A DNA stretch of 64,000 nucleotides from Limosilactobacillus oris (GCF_025311495.1 NZ_CP104398.1:682001-746000); one strand, 5' to 3'. Positions 8,417 through 18,061 are shown, numbered from the stretch's first letter. The notes: a model not told the origin generated them from the sequence alone. Made by a program: numbers and translations.

Positions 8417-10062
8417 TCCCGGTTGTGAACGCTGTAATAGGCGAATTTCCCGGCAGACTGGTGCTGGTAAGCGTCGACCGCGCCGATAAAGTTAAACAGC
8501 CCCGTAAAGCCGCCAATTTCTCCGGGCTCGCCATTGACCCCCTCATCGGAAAGGTAGGCCAAATCGTAGCGACCGCCTAACTGCTGCCATTCATCCTGGG
8601 AAGTAAAGCGGTAAGCGACTACCACTTGGCCCTCGTCATAACGGAGCCGCACCTCCACGCTCTCGTCAGGGACCGGAACCTCGTCAAGGTAATCGTCAAT
8701 CCGCTGGCCCTGCTTAGCCTGGAGGACACGCAAGACCGTTTCCCGTTCATTATCTGCTTGCACTAGGCGGACATAGAACCAGTTATTAGCGTCATAGTAC
8801 AAGCCAACGCCCGCTGTTTCTGAGTAATGATCGGGATGAAAGGTCACCTTTGTCTGCAGGTCATAGTGCAATGAGGTTGCCCGGGTTCCCATAATCGAAG
8901 GCGCCACCTGGGAAAAGAGGGAATTCCGACCGCTGATCAGCAGGTGCCCGTCTTGAACCGTCACCCAGTCACTGCTTTGCCCGTGGTAAGGGGTCATAAA
9001 GCGGTGGTCATAGTGGTCGGCAGCAAAGTGGTCCTCGACGTCAACGGCTTGCCGGTCCTGCTTGACTGTTCCCGGAACCGTCACCGTTTCTTTCGCCAGG
9101 TTGCTGCCATCGGCCAGTTCCAGCCAGCCCTCCTGGGTCCAACGCATCTCTTGCAAGGCGGTTTCCCGTCCCAGCGGGTTAAGTTTTTGGCCTGGTAACG
9201 GTCGCGAGGTTAAGTGTGCCATGTACCACCGACCATCAGGAGTTTCCACCAGCGAACCGTGACCGGATTTTTGTAGCTTAGAGTGCGGGTTATACATCTC
9301 AAAATGCCCCGCATCTGGATCCCCCAGCGAGAAAAGGTGGTGGGGTGACGAAGTGATGATCGGTTCACCGGTCGGATTGGGTTCGTATGGTCCAAAGATC
9401 TCCTTTGACCGGCCGATTTCCACACCGTGCGCATAGCCGGTCCCGCCTGACGCTAAGAGCAGGTAGTAGTAACCACCATGCTGATAAATCTGCGGGGCTT
9501 CGACACAGCCCCGGGTCGTAAAGCCCGTGGTTACCCGGTGCCATTCATGAACCCGGCCGCTTGGCAGATCAACTTCCGCGATCACGATGTGGCCTGGAGC
9601 CTGGTAGCCTTCCCGCGTTTCCCATTCCAACACGGCTGCGTAGTGCTTGCCATCTTCGTCATGGAAGAGCGAGGGGTCAAAGCCAATCGAGGTCAGGTAT
9701 GCCGGCTTGGTCCAGGGTCCCGTGACCTGGTCCGCGGACATGATATAGCTCTCGGCATTAAACTCGCGGCCAGCCATGTTTTGAATGTGGCAGAAAGCCA
9801 GCCAGTATTTTCCGGTCTGCTTGTCGTATGACAGGTGCGGCGCCCAGATTCCCGCCGGGGTATTAGTCCCTTGGAGGTCGACCTCCTCATCGTCTAAGGC
9901 GTAGGTAAGCAGCTGCCAGTTGGCGAGGTCGCGCGAATGAAAAATTTGAATCGCTGGCTTCCAGTGAAAGGTCGAAGTAGCGATGTAATAATCTTCACCT
10001 ACTCTTAAAATTGACGGATCCGGAGCCATCCCGGGAATAATTGGATTTTTAATTACGCTCAT
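8413..10062 (-). CDS. GH43 beta-xylosidase
   Basis: A 549-residue five-bladed propeller glycosidase that releases xylose from xylo-oligosaccharides. The three catalytic acids are in place: Asp15 in GMAPDPSI (base), Asp129 in IGFDPSLF (pKa modulator) and Glu188 in CVEAPQIY (acid). A C-terminal beta-sandwich (about 350-549) is typical of the GH43_11-type intracellular beta-xylosidases. No signal peptide. ATG follows GAAAGGAAG. Its promoter has cre and XylR-like sites, so it belongs to the xylose regulon. Arabinofuranosidase side activity is possible in this family. Confidence 0.93.
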   Translation of the reverse strand: MSVIKNPIIPGMAPDPSILRVGEDYYIATSTFHWKPAIQIFHSRDLANWQLLTYALDDEEVDLQGTNTPAGIWAPHLSYDKQTGKYWLAFCHIQNMAGREFNAESYIMSADQVTGPWTKPAYLTSIGFDPSLFHDEDGKHYAAVLEWETREGYQAPGHIVIAEVDLPSGRVHEWHRVTTGFTTRGCVEAPQIYQHGGYYYLLLASGGTGYAHGVEIGRSKEIFGPYEPNPTGEPIITSSPHHLFSLGDPDAGHFEMYNPHSKLQKSGHGSLVETPDGRWYMAHLTSRPLPGQKLNPLGRETALQEMRWTQEGWLELADGSNLAKETVTVPGTVKQDRQAVDVEDHFAADHYDHRFMTPYHGQSSDWVTVQDGHLLISGRNSLFSQVAPSIMGTRATSLHYDLQTKVTFHPDHYSETAGVGLYYDANNWFYVRLVQADNERETVLRVLQAKQGQRIDDYLDEVPVPDESVEVRLRYDEGQVVVAYRFTSQDEWQQLGGRYDLAYLSDEGVNGEPGEIGGFTGLFNFIGAVDAYQHQSAGKFAYYSVHNRD

Positions 10063-10173
10063 TATTTACTTCCTTTCTTTCAGCAAACAAACACTGCTAT
10101 AATAGTCTTTGTAAGTTAGTGTGCTTAATAAATCAACTGTAATGATAGTATATTGTATCCGCTTTCAGGTCAA
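10045..10173 (-). promoter_or_regulatory. Promoter of the GH43 gene with cre and XylR-like operator
   Basis: On the minus strand: -35 TTGACC at 10068+100 (10168-10173) and -10 TACTAT at 10145-10150 with a 17-base spacer. The spacer holds a cre, tgaaagcggataca (10154-10167), that matches the CcpA consensus at 13 of 14 positions. An imperfect XylR-like operator lies at 10115-10138, just downstream of the -10. The same order is seen at xylA and xylP. Confidence 0.7.
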
Positions 10174-10237
10174 CGTAATTAGACGCTTTGGTTCACTTGT
10201 GAATCCTCTTAGGTAAGAATTGTAAGGTTGGTGATTG

Positions 10238-11074
10238 ATGATGGATAACCTGCACCACGAAAACGTGGTCGTTAATACCAGTATTGGAATCCGTTTTTGG
10301 CGGTCGGAAGTCAGTACCCGGGGGTACGTCCCCTTCCACTGGCACAGCAGCATTGAGCTTGTCTGCGTACTCCAAGGACGCCTTGACTTCACAATTAATG
10401 GGCAAACCTTCGCCATCCAAAAGGACCAGTTTATTGCAATTCCCTCAGGAGTAGTTCATGCCGTGACTAACCAGCCCAACACTGCCTATGTTTTGCAAAT
10501 TCCGCTAAGGGTCATTGAGCCCTACATTGACCACCCCGAGCGGGTTAGCTTCATCAATAACCAGGTTGCCAGTCCGGCCTATGCAACGGCCTTAACACTC
10601 ATCAAACGTCTCGGCACCCTATTGATTAAGCAGCCGCCCGCCTTTCGTTTCGACAGCCAGGTCGCCTTCGTATCGCTTTTAAAGGTGCTTTTTACCGAGC
10701 TTCGTGATCCAGAGCGGCAGGTCGCCAATAGCGACAGCGTTAAGCAACTGCTGATTTTCATCAATGATCACAGCACCGAACTGCTTTCCGTCGCCGCACT
10801 TGCCCGTGAATTCGGTTATAATCCGAACTACCTCTCCCGCCGCTTTAAGCAGCAAGTCGGCATTTCCCTGATCCACTATATTTACCTGGTCAAGCTCAAC
10901 CACCTTTACAACGACCTCGTCAACACGGACACTGACATCAGACAATTATTCCAAAAGAACGGCCTGACCAATCCCCGGACCGCCCGCAAATTTTTCCGGG
11001 AAATGTTTGGCAAGCTCCCCAGTGAAGTTCGCCAGCAAAAAAGCGGCACGCGACCGACCGAAAAGCAACCCTAG
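10238..11074 (+). CDS. AraC-family transcriptional regulator
   Basis: A 278-residue AraC regulator. The N-terminal cupin contains FHWHSSIELVCVLQGRLDF, the classic sugar-binding barrel with paired His, and the C-terminal double HTH includes AREFGYNPNYLSRRFKQQVG. Starts at TTG 10235, ATG 10238 or ATG 10241 are all possible; ATG 10238 is taken, with AAGG about 10 bases upstream. It is divergent from the GH43 gene and shares its promoter region, so GH43 is its likely target. The C-terminus departs from the usual AraC signature and is Lys/Thr-rich. Confidence 0.86.
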   Translation: MMDNLHHENVVVNTSIGIRFWRSEVSTRGYVPFHWHSSIELVCVLQGRLDFTINGQTFAIQKDQFIAIPSGVVHAVTNQPNTAYVLQIPLRVIEPYIDHPERVSFINNQVASPAYATALTLIKRLGTLLIKQPPAFRFDSQVAFVSLLKVLFTELRDPERQVANSDSVKQLLIFINDHSTELLSVAALAREFGYNPNYLSRRFKQQVGISLIHYIYLVKLNHLYNDLVNTDTDIRQLFQKNGLTNPRTARKFFREMFGKLPSEVRQQKSGTRPTEKQP

Positions 11075-11142
11075 TACCGACTGCCGGGGTTGACACTTCC
11101 ACCGTCTTCCCCTGTAATTTACGACCTTATCCAGAATAAATA

Positions 11143-11189
11143 AGCGCCCTCCTAAGCTCGGTTCTACCGTACTCGGGAGGGCGCTCCTT
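11143..11189 (+). terminator. Terminator after the AraC gene
   Basis: A GC-rich stem, gcgccctcc against ggagggcgc, with a 22-base loop, followed by a weak T-rich tail (tccttgatttt). Confidence 0.7.
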
Positions 11190-11258
11190 GATTTTGATTT
11201 CAATAATAGGACTTATAGCACAACCCCTGCTATAATTAACCTTAAAGGATGTGATCTA

Positions 11259-11756
11259 ATGGTAAAGTTGAATTATAAACACGTTTTACTCGCAGGCGTG
11301 AGCGCGGGGGTCATTTCCGGCCTAGTCAAGTTGGGCTGGGAAAATATTCTCCCGCCCCGGACACCAGAGCGCAATAAGGTTAACCCGCCGCAAAAGCTCT
11401 TGCAGCAGCTCGGCGTTCCCGCGGCGCTTACCCAGGCAACTTACCGCTATTCAGGTGAAGACCTACCATGGGTCAGCTACCTGGTGCACTTTGGCTTTTC
11501 AATCAGTTTTGCGACTGCCTACGCCGCCCTGCTGGATGAAAAGGTGCGGAGTTTAACCCTTGGGGAGGGAATTCCCTTTGGCCTCGCGGTTTGGGTCGCC
11601 TTCCACCTGGTGATTATGCCCGCCATGAAGACTGTTCCTAGTGTCCACGACCAGCCGTGGGAAGAACACCTTTCCGAAGCGCTGGGCCATGCCGTTTGGA
11701 TGTGGACCAACCATGAGATTGCCGACGAAGTTCTTCGCCAGTTAAAGCAAAAGTAA
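11259..11756 (+). CDS. YagU-like membrane protein (DUF1440)
   Basis: A 165-residue protein with about four membrane segments, at residues 8-25, 70-88, 100-118 and a weaker one near the end. HLVIMPAMKTVPSVHDQPWEEHLSEALGHAVWMW resembles the DUF1440/YagU family, small inner-membrane proteins linked to acid tolerance in enterobacteria. That link is family knowledge; the role here is unproven. ATG follows AAAGGATG. It is alone between the second AraC gene and the convergent xylB, with its own promoter (TATAAT near 11230). Confidence 0.75.
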   Translation: MVKLNYKHVLLAGVSAGVISGLVKLGWENILPPRTPERNKVNPPQKLLQQLGVPAALTQATYRYSGEDLPWVSYLVHFGFSISFATAYAALLDEKVRSLTLGEGIPFGLAVWVAFHLVIMPAMKTVPSVHDQPWEEHLSEALGHAVWMWTNHEIADEVLRQLKQK

Positions 11757-11777
11757 GCAAAATTTCCACAAAACAGC

Positions 11778-11829
11778 AACAGGCCGCCAACGCCCGGTTT
11801 AACCGAGCATTGACAGCCTGTTTATTTTT
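11778..11829. terminator. Two-way terminator between yagU-like gene and xylB
   Basis: A long stem: aacaggc / gcctgtt outside and caatgctcggtt / aaccgggcgttg (minus strand) inside, with T-rich sequence on the plus exit side. Confidence 0.75.
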
Positions 11830-11832
11830 ATC

Positions 11833-13341
11833 CTAATCCCAGCTATTCCGCAGGGTCATCAACTGGTGGCTGAGGCCCTTCGTCTGGTCATATACCTGAT
11901 GGTAAACCTTGTACAGGTCGTTGTACTTGGCGACCTGGTCGGCTTGTGGCTGGTAGGTCTTGCCGAAGTGAACGAACTTCTTCGCGCAATCCCGCAAGGA
12001 ATCATACCAGCCAAGCCCTACGGCAGCCAGCATGGCAGCACCCAAACCAGGACCCTGTTCGTTGGTCAGGGCCACGACCTTCTTGTTGAAGATGTTCGCC
12101 TGAAGCTGGAGCCAGAAGTCACTCTTGGCGCCCCCACCGATGGCGACCACGGTATCAAAGTCCTGGCCGTGCTGGTCGTAGATGTTCAAAATATCCCGGA
12201 AACTGAAGGTAATGCCCTCAATTACGGCCCGGACAAAGTCGTACTTATTCTGCATACTGTCCACGCCGATGAAACTCCCCCGGATATCAGCATCGGCGTA
12301 CGGGGTCCGCTCACCGACTACGTACGGGGTAAAGAGCAATCCGTTGGCCCCCAATGGTCGTTGGGAAGCCCGGTTGACCATTTCCGTGAAGTCCTCGTCT
12401 GCGGCAAAAGTGTGCTTAAACCAGTTCAGCGAGTGACCAGCCGCCAGGGTAACCCCCATTGAGTAGTAAGTGTCGGGAATAGCGTGACACTCGTACTGGA
12501 GGGCCCCGTGGTAGTTGACGTTAGCGTCCGGCTCGTACTTGAGGACCACCCCGGAAGTTCCGATACTGGACATCACCATGTTGGGCTGGAGGATGCCGGC
12601 ACCAACCGCCCCGCAGGCGTTGTCACCGCCACCGCCAAAGACCTTGGTTGACGTTTTCAGGCCGGAGAACATGGAATAGTTGTCCGTTACTGTTCCCGCC
12701 TCGTCAATCGACCGGATCAATGGTGGGCAGATCGACATTGGAATATCAAAGGCGTCGCAAATCTCCTTGCTCCAGGTCCCCTCCTTGATGTCGTAGAGAA
12801 CCGTCCCCGTGGCATCAGAGTAATCAATGGCCTGCTTGCCGGTCATCACGAAGCGAACGTAGTCTTTTGGCAAGAGGAAGCTCTTTGCCTTCGCCCAGAT
12901 GTCGGGCTGGTTTTCCTTGACCCACAACAGCTTTGGTAGGGTAAAGCCTTCCAAGGCCCGGTTACCGGTAATGTCGATAAACTTGTCGCCGAGTTTTTCC
13001 CGGATCTCTTCACACTGTTTCGTCGTCCGGGTATCGTTCCAGAGCATTGCTGGCCGCAGAACCTGGCCGTTTTCGTCAAGCAGGACGAGGCCGTGCATCT
13101 GACCGGAGAAGGAAATCCCCTTAATTTCCTCCGCCTTGAGGCCGTCCCGGAGGATGAGCCGGTCAATGGCGATGGTAGTTCCGTATAGCCAGTCGCGGGG
13201 GTCCTGCTCACTGTATCCCGGGTGGGGCTGGTGGAGGTCATAGCCGTAGCTTTGCTGGGCAGCAATCTGGCCTTCCCTGTCCATAGCGGAAACCTTGACG
13301 GCACTGGTCCCGAGGTCAACGCCGATTACGTATTCATTCAT
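11833..13341 (-). CDS. xylB: Xylulokinase
   Basis: A 502-residue FGGY-family kinase that phosphorylates D-xylulose with ATP. The N-terminal phosphate loop [15 protein letters not shown] and the second-domain motif [17 protein letters not shown] are both present. [24 protein letters not shown] is the typical xylulokinase active-site stretch. The start is set at ATG 13341 (MNEYVIG) with GAAAGGA 9 bases upstream, rather than the longer frame. It follows xylA in the same direction, but a terminator-like hairpin ends only a few bases before its ribosome site. Confidence 0.96.
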   Translation of the reverse strand: MNEYVIGVDLGTSAVKVSAMDREGQIAAQQSYGYDLHQPHPGYSEQDPRDWLYGTTIAIDRLILRDGLKAEEIKGISFSGQMHGLVLLDENGQVLRPAMLWNDTRTTKQCEEIREKLGDKFIDITGNRALEGFTLPKLLWVKENQPDIWAKAKSFLLPKDYVRFVMTGKQAIDYSDATGTVLYDIKEGTWSKEICDAFDIPMSICPPLIRSIDEAGTVTDNYSMFSGLKTSTKVFGGGGDNACGAVGAGILQPNMVMSSIGTSGVVLKYEPDANVNYHGALQYECHAIPDTYYSMGVTLAAGHSLNWFKHTFAADEDFTEMVNRASQRPLGANGLLFTPYVVGERTPYADADIRGSFIGVDSMQNKYDFVRAVIEGITFSFRDILNIYDQHGQDFDTVVAIGGGAKSDFWLQLQANIFNKKVVALTNEQGPGLGAAMLAAVGLGWYDSLRDCAKKFVHFGKTYQPQADQVAKYNDLYKVYHQVYDQTKGLSHQLMTLRNSWD

Positions 13342-13360
13342 CACATTCATTCCTTTCTGC

Positions 13361-13397
13361 AAAAAGGGCCGGGGCAAAGTTGATTGCCTCGGCCCTT
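13361..13397 (-). terminator. Hairpin with T-run between xylA and xylB
   Basis: A 12-bp stem (gggccgaggcaa / ttgccccggccc on the minus strand, one mismatch) is followed directly by TTTTT and then by the xylB Shine-Dalgarno site. It looks like a partial terminator that sets the xylA:xylB ratio. It could also end xylA transcripts fully if xylB has its own promoter. Confidence 0.75.
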
Positions 13398-13500
13398 ATA
13401 TTAGCTGACACTACTCATGCTGTTAATATTTTTAGTGAACATTTCTTGGATTGATAGTTAGTAATTGTTATTACATGTAATTTCGCGGTTTTGAGGTGAA

Positions 13501-14850
13501 TTACTTAGCAAGAGTTTCAATCATGTAGTGGTTGATCGTGTCCTTGATTTCTTCCAGGTGGTCAGACTGAGTTGCGGCCCGCAGTTGTGCTTGTGGAGTA
13601 TCAATAACCTTAGCTTCAAGGCTCTTGAAGTCTTCCTTGCCGTCTTCGATTTCCTTACCCAGACCTTCGTCCCAGCTAGCGTAACGGGTCTTGAGAACGT
13701 CGTCGATGAAGCCGTCTTCCTTCATGGCGGCGGCTACCCGCAGACCTGCGGCAAAGCTGTCCATGCCGACAATGTGACCGTAGAAGAGGTCTTCTGGCTT
13801 GAAGGAAGTCCGCCGTGGCTTAGCATCAAAGTTCAGACCACCACGAGGGCCGATGCTGCCGTTTTCGATAACTTCCCACATAGCAGCAGTAGTTTCGTAC
13901 AGGTTGGATGGGTATTCATCAATGTCCCAGCCAATCAGCTTGTCACCCTGGTTAGCATCCAGAGAACCAAGCAGGCCAGCCTCACGGGCAACCCGGATTT
14001 CGTGCTGGTAAGTGTGGCCGGCCAGGTTAGCGTGGTTACCTTCAAGGTTGAGCTTAAAGTCCTTGTCCAGACCATATTCACGCATGAAGTTGATAGTTGT
14101 TGCGGCATCAAAGTCGTATTGGTGCGTGGTTGGTTCCTTTGGCTTTGGTTCCAGCAGCATTTGAGCATCGAAACCAATTTCGTTAGCGTAGTCCTTTGCC
14201 ATGTGGAACATCTTGGCAATGTGTGATTGTTCACGCTTCATTTCGGTATTCCAAAGTGATTCGTAACCTTCACGGCCGCCCCAGAAGACGTAGTTCTCTG
14301 AGCCAACCCGCTTACCAATTTCCAGACTGTGTTTCAATTGGGCACAAGCGTAAGCGTAGATTTCGGATGATGGTGCAGTACCAGCACCGGACAGGAAGCG
14401 AGGGTTCGTGAACAGGTTGGAAGTGTTCCACAGAACCTTCATGCCAGTGTCCTTTTGGTATTCCACAATCTTGTCAACAACCTTGTCCAGGTTCTTGTTG
14501 GTTTCACGCAGAGTGTCACCTTCTGGAGCCAAGTCCCGGTCGTGGAAGCAAAGGAAGTCAACGCCTAACTTCTTGTAAAATTCAAATGCGTAATCCACCT
14601 TGGCAAGTGCTTGGTCCATTGGGTCACTGTACTTGTCATATGGACGAGTAGCAGTTCCGTCACCGAATGGGTCAACCAACCGTTGGTCAAAGGTGTGCCA
14701 GTAAGCAACTGAGAACCGTAACCAGTCCTTCATCTTCTTACCTAAGATTACTTCGTCTGGGTTGTAGTATTGATAGAACAAGCCGGACTTCAGGCTCTTG
14801 TGTGGGCCTTCATATTTAATGTCACCAATGTTTTCCCATAAATCAGCCAT
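13501..14850 (-). CDS. xylA: Xylose isomerase
   Basis: A 449-residue group II xylose isomerase converting D-xylose to D-xylulose in the cytoplasm. Signatures include [12 protein letters not shown] (catalytic His), [20 protein letters not shown] and [13 protein letters not shown], which supply the metal and substrate ligands. ATG 14850 follows CAGGAGG. The promoter carries a cre over the -35 and a XylR operator after the -10, and xylB follows. Codon use is strongly biased, as expected for a highly expressed sugar gene. Confidence 0.98.
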   Translation of the reverse strand: MADLWENIGDIKYEGPHKSLKSGLFYQYYNPDEVILGKKMKDWLRFSVAYWHTFDQRLVDPFGDGTATRPYDKYSDPMDQALAKVDYAFEFYKKLGVDFLCFHDRDLAPEGDTLRETNKNLDKVVDKIVEYQKDTGMKVLWNTSNLFTNPRFLSGAGTAPSSEIYAYACAQLKHSLEIGKRVGSENYVFWGGREGYESLWNTEMKREQSHIAKMFHMAKDYANEIGFDAQMLLEPKPKEPTTHQYDFDAATTINFMREYGLDKDFKLNLEGNHANLAGHTYQHEIRVAREAGLLGSLDANQGDKLIGWDIDEYPSNLYETTAAMWEVIENGSIGPRGGLNFDAKPRRTSFKPEDLFYGHIVGMDSFAAGLRVAAAMKEDGFIDDVLKTRYASWDEGLGKEIEDGKEDFKSLEAKVIDTPQAQLRAATQSDHLEEIKDTINHYMIETLAK

Positions 14851-14873
14851 AATTAATAGCCTCCTGAAATGAT

Positions 14874-14943
14874 TTAGTTTGTATAAACAACTAACTTACA
14901 AGTCTTAATATACTCCCCTATTTTTGTTTTGTAAACCCTTTCT
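14874..14943 (-). promoter_or_regulatory. xylA promoter with cre and XylR operator
   Basis: Minus strand: -35 TTTACA (14930-14935), 17-base spacer, -10 TATATT (14907-14912). A cre-like sequence tgtaaaccctttct (14930-14943) overlaps the -35. A palindrome with half-sites ttagttt and aactaa (14874-14895) lies between the -10 and the ribosome site and resembles the XylR operator AGTTTGTTTAAACAAACT. Confidence 0.85.
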
Positions 14944-15045
14944 TGATAAAATTTCTAAATTTGTTGTTGATTTCACAAGTGTAAAATGGGCTTCCGATTG
15001 GCTGACGTGGTCTTGGTGCACCCGCGGATTGGTTAGTGAGCAATA

Positions 15046-15075
15046 AAAAAACTGAGAAATTGCTTTCCCAGTTTT
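15046..15075 (-). terminator. Terminator after alpha/beta hydrolase gene
   Basis: On the minus strand the stem aaaactgggaaa / ttctcagtttt is followed by TTTTTTT. It lies 55 bases after the stop codon. Confidence 0.8.
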
Positions 15076-15129
15076 CTTTCTTAAGATAACGTGTTCGCTA
15101 GCACAAGGTGGCAACTCGCACTTCTTTCA

Positions 15130-15963
15130 TTAGTACCGCCGCTGATTAATCCAGCGGAGGATTTCGTCGTAGATTTCCCACTTCCGACTCGTTTCATTGA
15201 GGATTTCGTGCATCAGGAACGGGTAGACGTGGAGTTCTTTATCCTTAGAGCTGATCTGGGCGTAGGCAGTCAGCGAGTCCTTGTAGCTGATCAGGCCGTC
15301 CTCGAGCCCCTGGAGGTAAAGTATGGGGTCGGTAATCTTTTGGATGTGGTCGCGAAGGAAGAGCGAGCCCTGCCAGAGGACATTGTTCATGATGCCAATC
15401 GTCAGTGTGTGGAGGACCTGGTCGTTATTGATGTACTTGTCGACCACCCGCTGGTCGCAGTCGAGCCCGCCGCTGATGGCGTTCGGGATTTCAGTTTCCG
15501 CCCCGCCCTCCAGTGGAAAGCTCAGGTTGGAGGTATTTTCTGATAAGGAGACCGGGTCGGTGACGATGAGGCCGTCCACCGTTTGCGGGTATTCGACACC
15601 GTAGAGGAGGACGGTCTCCCCGCCCATGCTGTGACCAATGACGAAGGTCGGTAGGTTCGGGTAGTTAGCCTTGACGCGGTCAACCACCTGTTTGAGGTTT
15701 TCGGAGAGGTCGTCAGGCGCCTTCATGAAGCCCCGCTTACCCCCACTCTTGCCGTGGCCGAGCTGGTCGTAACGGAAGACGTTGCAGTCATGCTGGACCA
15801 GGTAGCTGGCGATGGGGTCAAAGCGGCCGGCGTATTCTGCTAGCCCGTGGACGATAATTACGTTGGCCTGCGGGGTGGCTGCCAGGTTGGTAAGCGTGTG
15901 GAGTTGTGCGCCCGGGGTGTTGGAGTCAATCATCGCTTCTTGTTGTTCACTATAAAAACTCAT
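15130..15963 (-). CDS. Alpha/beta hydrolase (monoacylglycerol lipase / lysophospholipase-like)
   Basis: A 277-residue serine hydrolase. VIIVHGLAEYAGRFD forms the oxyanion region, YDQLGHGKSGGKRG follows, the nucleophile is Ser in VIGHSMGGE, and a late Asp and His (YLQGLEDGLI, PFLMHEILNE) complete the triad. The pattern matches the PldB/monoacylglycerol lipase group (Hydrolase_4). No signal peptide. ATG 15963 is preferred because GGAG lies about 8 bases before it; the frame upstream runs through the promoter. It has its own promoter and cre, so it is a single-gene unit. The substrate is unknown. Confidence 0.88.
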   Translation of the reverse strand: MSFYSEQQEAMIDSNTPGAQLHTLTNLAATPQANVIIVHGLAEYAGRFDPIASYLVQHDCNVFRYDQLGHGKSGGKRGFMKAPDDLSENLKQVVDRVKANYPNLPTFVIGHSMGGETVLLYGVEYPQTVDGLIVTDPVSLSENTSNLSFPLEGGAETEIPNAISGGLDCDQRVVDKYINNDQVLHTLTIGIMNNVLWQGSLFLRDHIQKITDPILYLQGLEDGLISYKDSLTAYAQISSKDKELHVYPFLMHEILNETSRKWEIYDEILRWINQRRY

Positions 15964-15993
15964 TCCAAAGTCTCCATTTCTATGATTGAATTT

Positions 15994-16041
15994 CGAAAAC
16001 GCTTTCATAAAAATTATAATGCTTTCGAGTTGAGTTCACAA
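15994..16041 (-). promoter_or_regulatory. Promoter and cre of the alpha/beta hydrolase
   Basis: Minus strand: -35 TTGTGA (16036-16041), 17-base spacer, -10 TATAAT (16013-16018). A cre-like site tgaaagcgttttcg (15994-16007) sits just downstream, over the expected start of transcription. Confidence 0.75.
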
Positions 16042-16051
16042 GCTTTTATTG

Positions 16052-16093
16052 AAATAAAAGGCCTGTGCTCTGCTTTTCACAAAGTACAGGCCT
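16052..16093 (-). terminator. Terminator after the 136-residue gene
   Basis: The minus strand shows an 8-bp stem, aggcctgt / acaggcct, with inner pairing, then TTTTATTTC. Confidence 0.8.
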
Positions 16094-16117
16094 GGAAATT
16101 TGTCTGATAAATTGGTG

Positions 16118-16528
16118 CTAGTAAAGCTGAATCCCATCGAATACCCAGAGGTCAGGGATTGCTGTAACCTTGCGGATAGTGTCAGAAACATCGCTCAATC
16201 GTGGGTTTGGAAATACGGAACCGGTAAATTTGGCATTCCTATCTGGATAGGAAATTGTTAATTGCCAAGTTCCGACGTCAGTAGCAAAGTCCATCTGGTC
16301 ATCTGGCTGTTGAAATTTTTCGGCGACCATCCCCAACACAGTTTCCGCCGTGCTAGCATCAACCTGCTTTTCAATATGACGAACCTCTTCGGTGCTCGTT
16401 CCTGCTGAAAAATCAACCCGACCATCAGCAAAAATCGTCAGTACTTGGCCAACCTCCTCGCCCCGCTTTGGTGGCGAAAAGAAAGAAAAATTTTCTGAAT
16501 CGAGTTGGATTTTGGTGATGTCTTGCAT
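16118..16528 (-). CDS. Unknown 136-residue protein
   Basis: I do not recognise this family. It is a soluble, acidic protein with no signal peptide or membrane segment. It reads like an alpha+beta fold: strands near VLTIFADGRVDF (28-39) and GTWQLTISYP (86-95), and a C-terminal LWVFDGIQLY. ATG 16528 follows TGAGGAGG, a strong ribosome site, so it is probably a real gene. It lies 18 bases after the 504-residue CxxC protein and is likely co-transcribed with it, ending at a clear terminator. Its place beside a restriction-modification locus suggests accessory cargo, but no function can be assigned. Confidence 0.7.
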   Translation of the reverse strand: MQDITKIQLDSENFSFFSPPKRGEEVGQVLTIFADGRVDFSAGTSTEEVRHIEKQVDASTAETVLGMVAEKFQQPDDQMDFATDVGTWQLTISYPDRNAKFTGSVFPNPRLSDVSDTIRKVTAIPDLWVFDGIQLY

Positions 16529-16546
16529 AGGGGCTACCTCCTCAAA

Positions 16547-18061
16547 TCACTTCAGGTAATCTTTTAATTGTTGTAGGTCTTTCTCTGACACCCGTTGCAA
16601 ATCGTCCTCAATAAATAGGTCAATTACCCCCTTAACACCCTGGTCAATTTTATCGCTGAGATAATCCTCAACAGCACGGTAAAAGGTGTAAAGAAGAATC
16701 TTGTAGTAAAGCAGTTGACTTTGCTTTTCCTCGTAAGGTAAATCCAACACCCTGTTTTCATCTGCCGCTGGTAAAGAAATTTTTGCCTTATATGACGCAT
16801 ATTCTGAAATCGCCTTGGCAACATCAATCACTTTTTTCCGGTCTGGCATGAAGCTTTCAACAGTACCTTCCAGCATTTGATAGCAATTAATCACCGCCTT
16901 AATTGGGGCATTCAGTGAGTCATTGTACTTCTCAGAAAACTCCCTGAGCGGTTCATAGTACCTCGGTGGGAGTGGTAGGTTGACATCTTCTAGAAGCTCG
17001 CAGTAGTCAAGAAACTCGGCCCGCTTGTCTGCATTGAAAAAGCCATGGCTTAGCGCAATTTGAAATTCCTTTTCTGGGAAATCCAGGTTCTTTTCGGCAC
17101 CCTTAACAACCGCCGTCCAGTCATCATCAACCTGGACCATCAACTTAATTAGCTCCTCCCCAGATTTCTGATCGAGTACAGAATGACGGAGCACGTGGTA
17201 AGGATTCAAGAAAAGTACACTTTCATTATACTTATTCTTCAACTCCAACAAGTGCTGAGCGTCCTGACCACAAACACACTTTCCAGCCACTGGTACAGAA
17301 CCATTAAAAGTACCATGGAGATCTTCGATAAATTCCCAGCCACTACTACTAAAAAGTCGTTCCATATCATTTTGCAAGTATTGAAAGCGGTAAACGATAA
17401 AAGAATTTAATGCATTTAACTTAGCTGAAGATATGGATTGCTTCCGTTCAATATTCACTGTTTTCTTAACACCTTTCTTTTCCACACTGAGTGCATATCT
17501 ACGTAGCTGCGCTTCATCCCTTGAATATAAGGGCAAATCTACCCGACGAAATTCTTCAATCCGTCGTGCAAAGTTGCTGCTTGCAATCTGAGGATAATCC
17601 GGCGATTTTCTGGCTTGCTGGTATCGTTCCTCAGGAAAACGCTGCCCCACAGCATATAGCCGAATAATTGAATCTCGATAGATATCAACTTCATTTTTCC
17701 GGTCCATAATTTCTTTTTTGACCTTACCGGAAAGCCTAATCTCATCTTCAAAGCACTTTTTGCCTAAGCTGATGGACTTATTCTTACTCAGTGAAGACAG
17801 CACATAGCTATCCTTAATCGGGTGGTAGCCACAAATATCACACTTCAGCGAGTAGCCTTCATGTATCCGTCCTCGTTGGTAATGTGGGTCCGTTTCAATT
17901 CCCTCAAAAATCCAATCATCAGCCTGCATAAACTGTAAAGTGATATTAAATGAAACCCATAATAGCCGACCAAATTGACGCAAAACCTTTACTTGCTCCG
18001 GACTCATCGTTTGCACAATTCTGCTCCGCTCTTCGTCCGTATAGAAATTAATCCCTGTCAT
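16547..18061 (-). CDS. Unknown 504-residue protein with CxxC motifs
   Basis: I do not recognise this protein. Near residues 60-100 it has KCDICGYHP followed by LGKKCF, and near 275 it has GKCVCGQDAQH. These look like two small zinc-binding sites. The rest is mainly helical, rich in Lys, Glu and Tyr, with no membrane segment. Coding sequence is visibly more AT-rich than the flanking xyl genes. ATG 18061 (MTGINFY) is chosen because AGGGG lies about 9 bases upstream; the longer frame starts at a GTG with no site. It is followed by the 136-residue gene, and the restriction locus lies upstream. A nucleic-acid-binding role is only a guess from the Cys motifs. Confidence 0.7.
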   Translation of the reverse strand: MTGINFYTDEERSRIVQTMSPEQVKVLRQFGRLLWVSFNITLQFMQADDWIFEGIETDPHYQRGRIHEGYSLKCDICGYHPIKDSYVLSSLSKNKSISLGKKCFEDEIRLSGKVKKEIMDRKNEVDIYRDSIIRLYAVGQRFPEERYQQARKSPDYPQIASSNFARRIEEFRRVDLPLYSRDEAQLRRYALSVEKKGVKKTVNIERKQSISSAKLNALNSFIVYRFQYLQNDMERLFSSSGWEFIEDLHGTFNGSVPVAGKCVCGQDAQHLLELKNKYNESVLFLNPYHVLRHSVLDQKSGEELIKLMVQVDDDWTAVVKGAEKNLDFPEKEFQIALSHGFFNADKRAEFLDYCELLEDVNLPLPPRYYEPLREFSEKYNDSLNAPIKAVINCYQMLEGTVESFMPDRKKVIDVAKAISEYASYKAKISLPAADENRVLDLPYEEKQSQLLYYKILLYTFYRAVEDYLSDKIDQGVKGVIDLFIEDDLQRVSEKDLQQLKDYLK

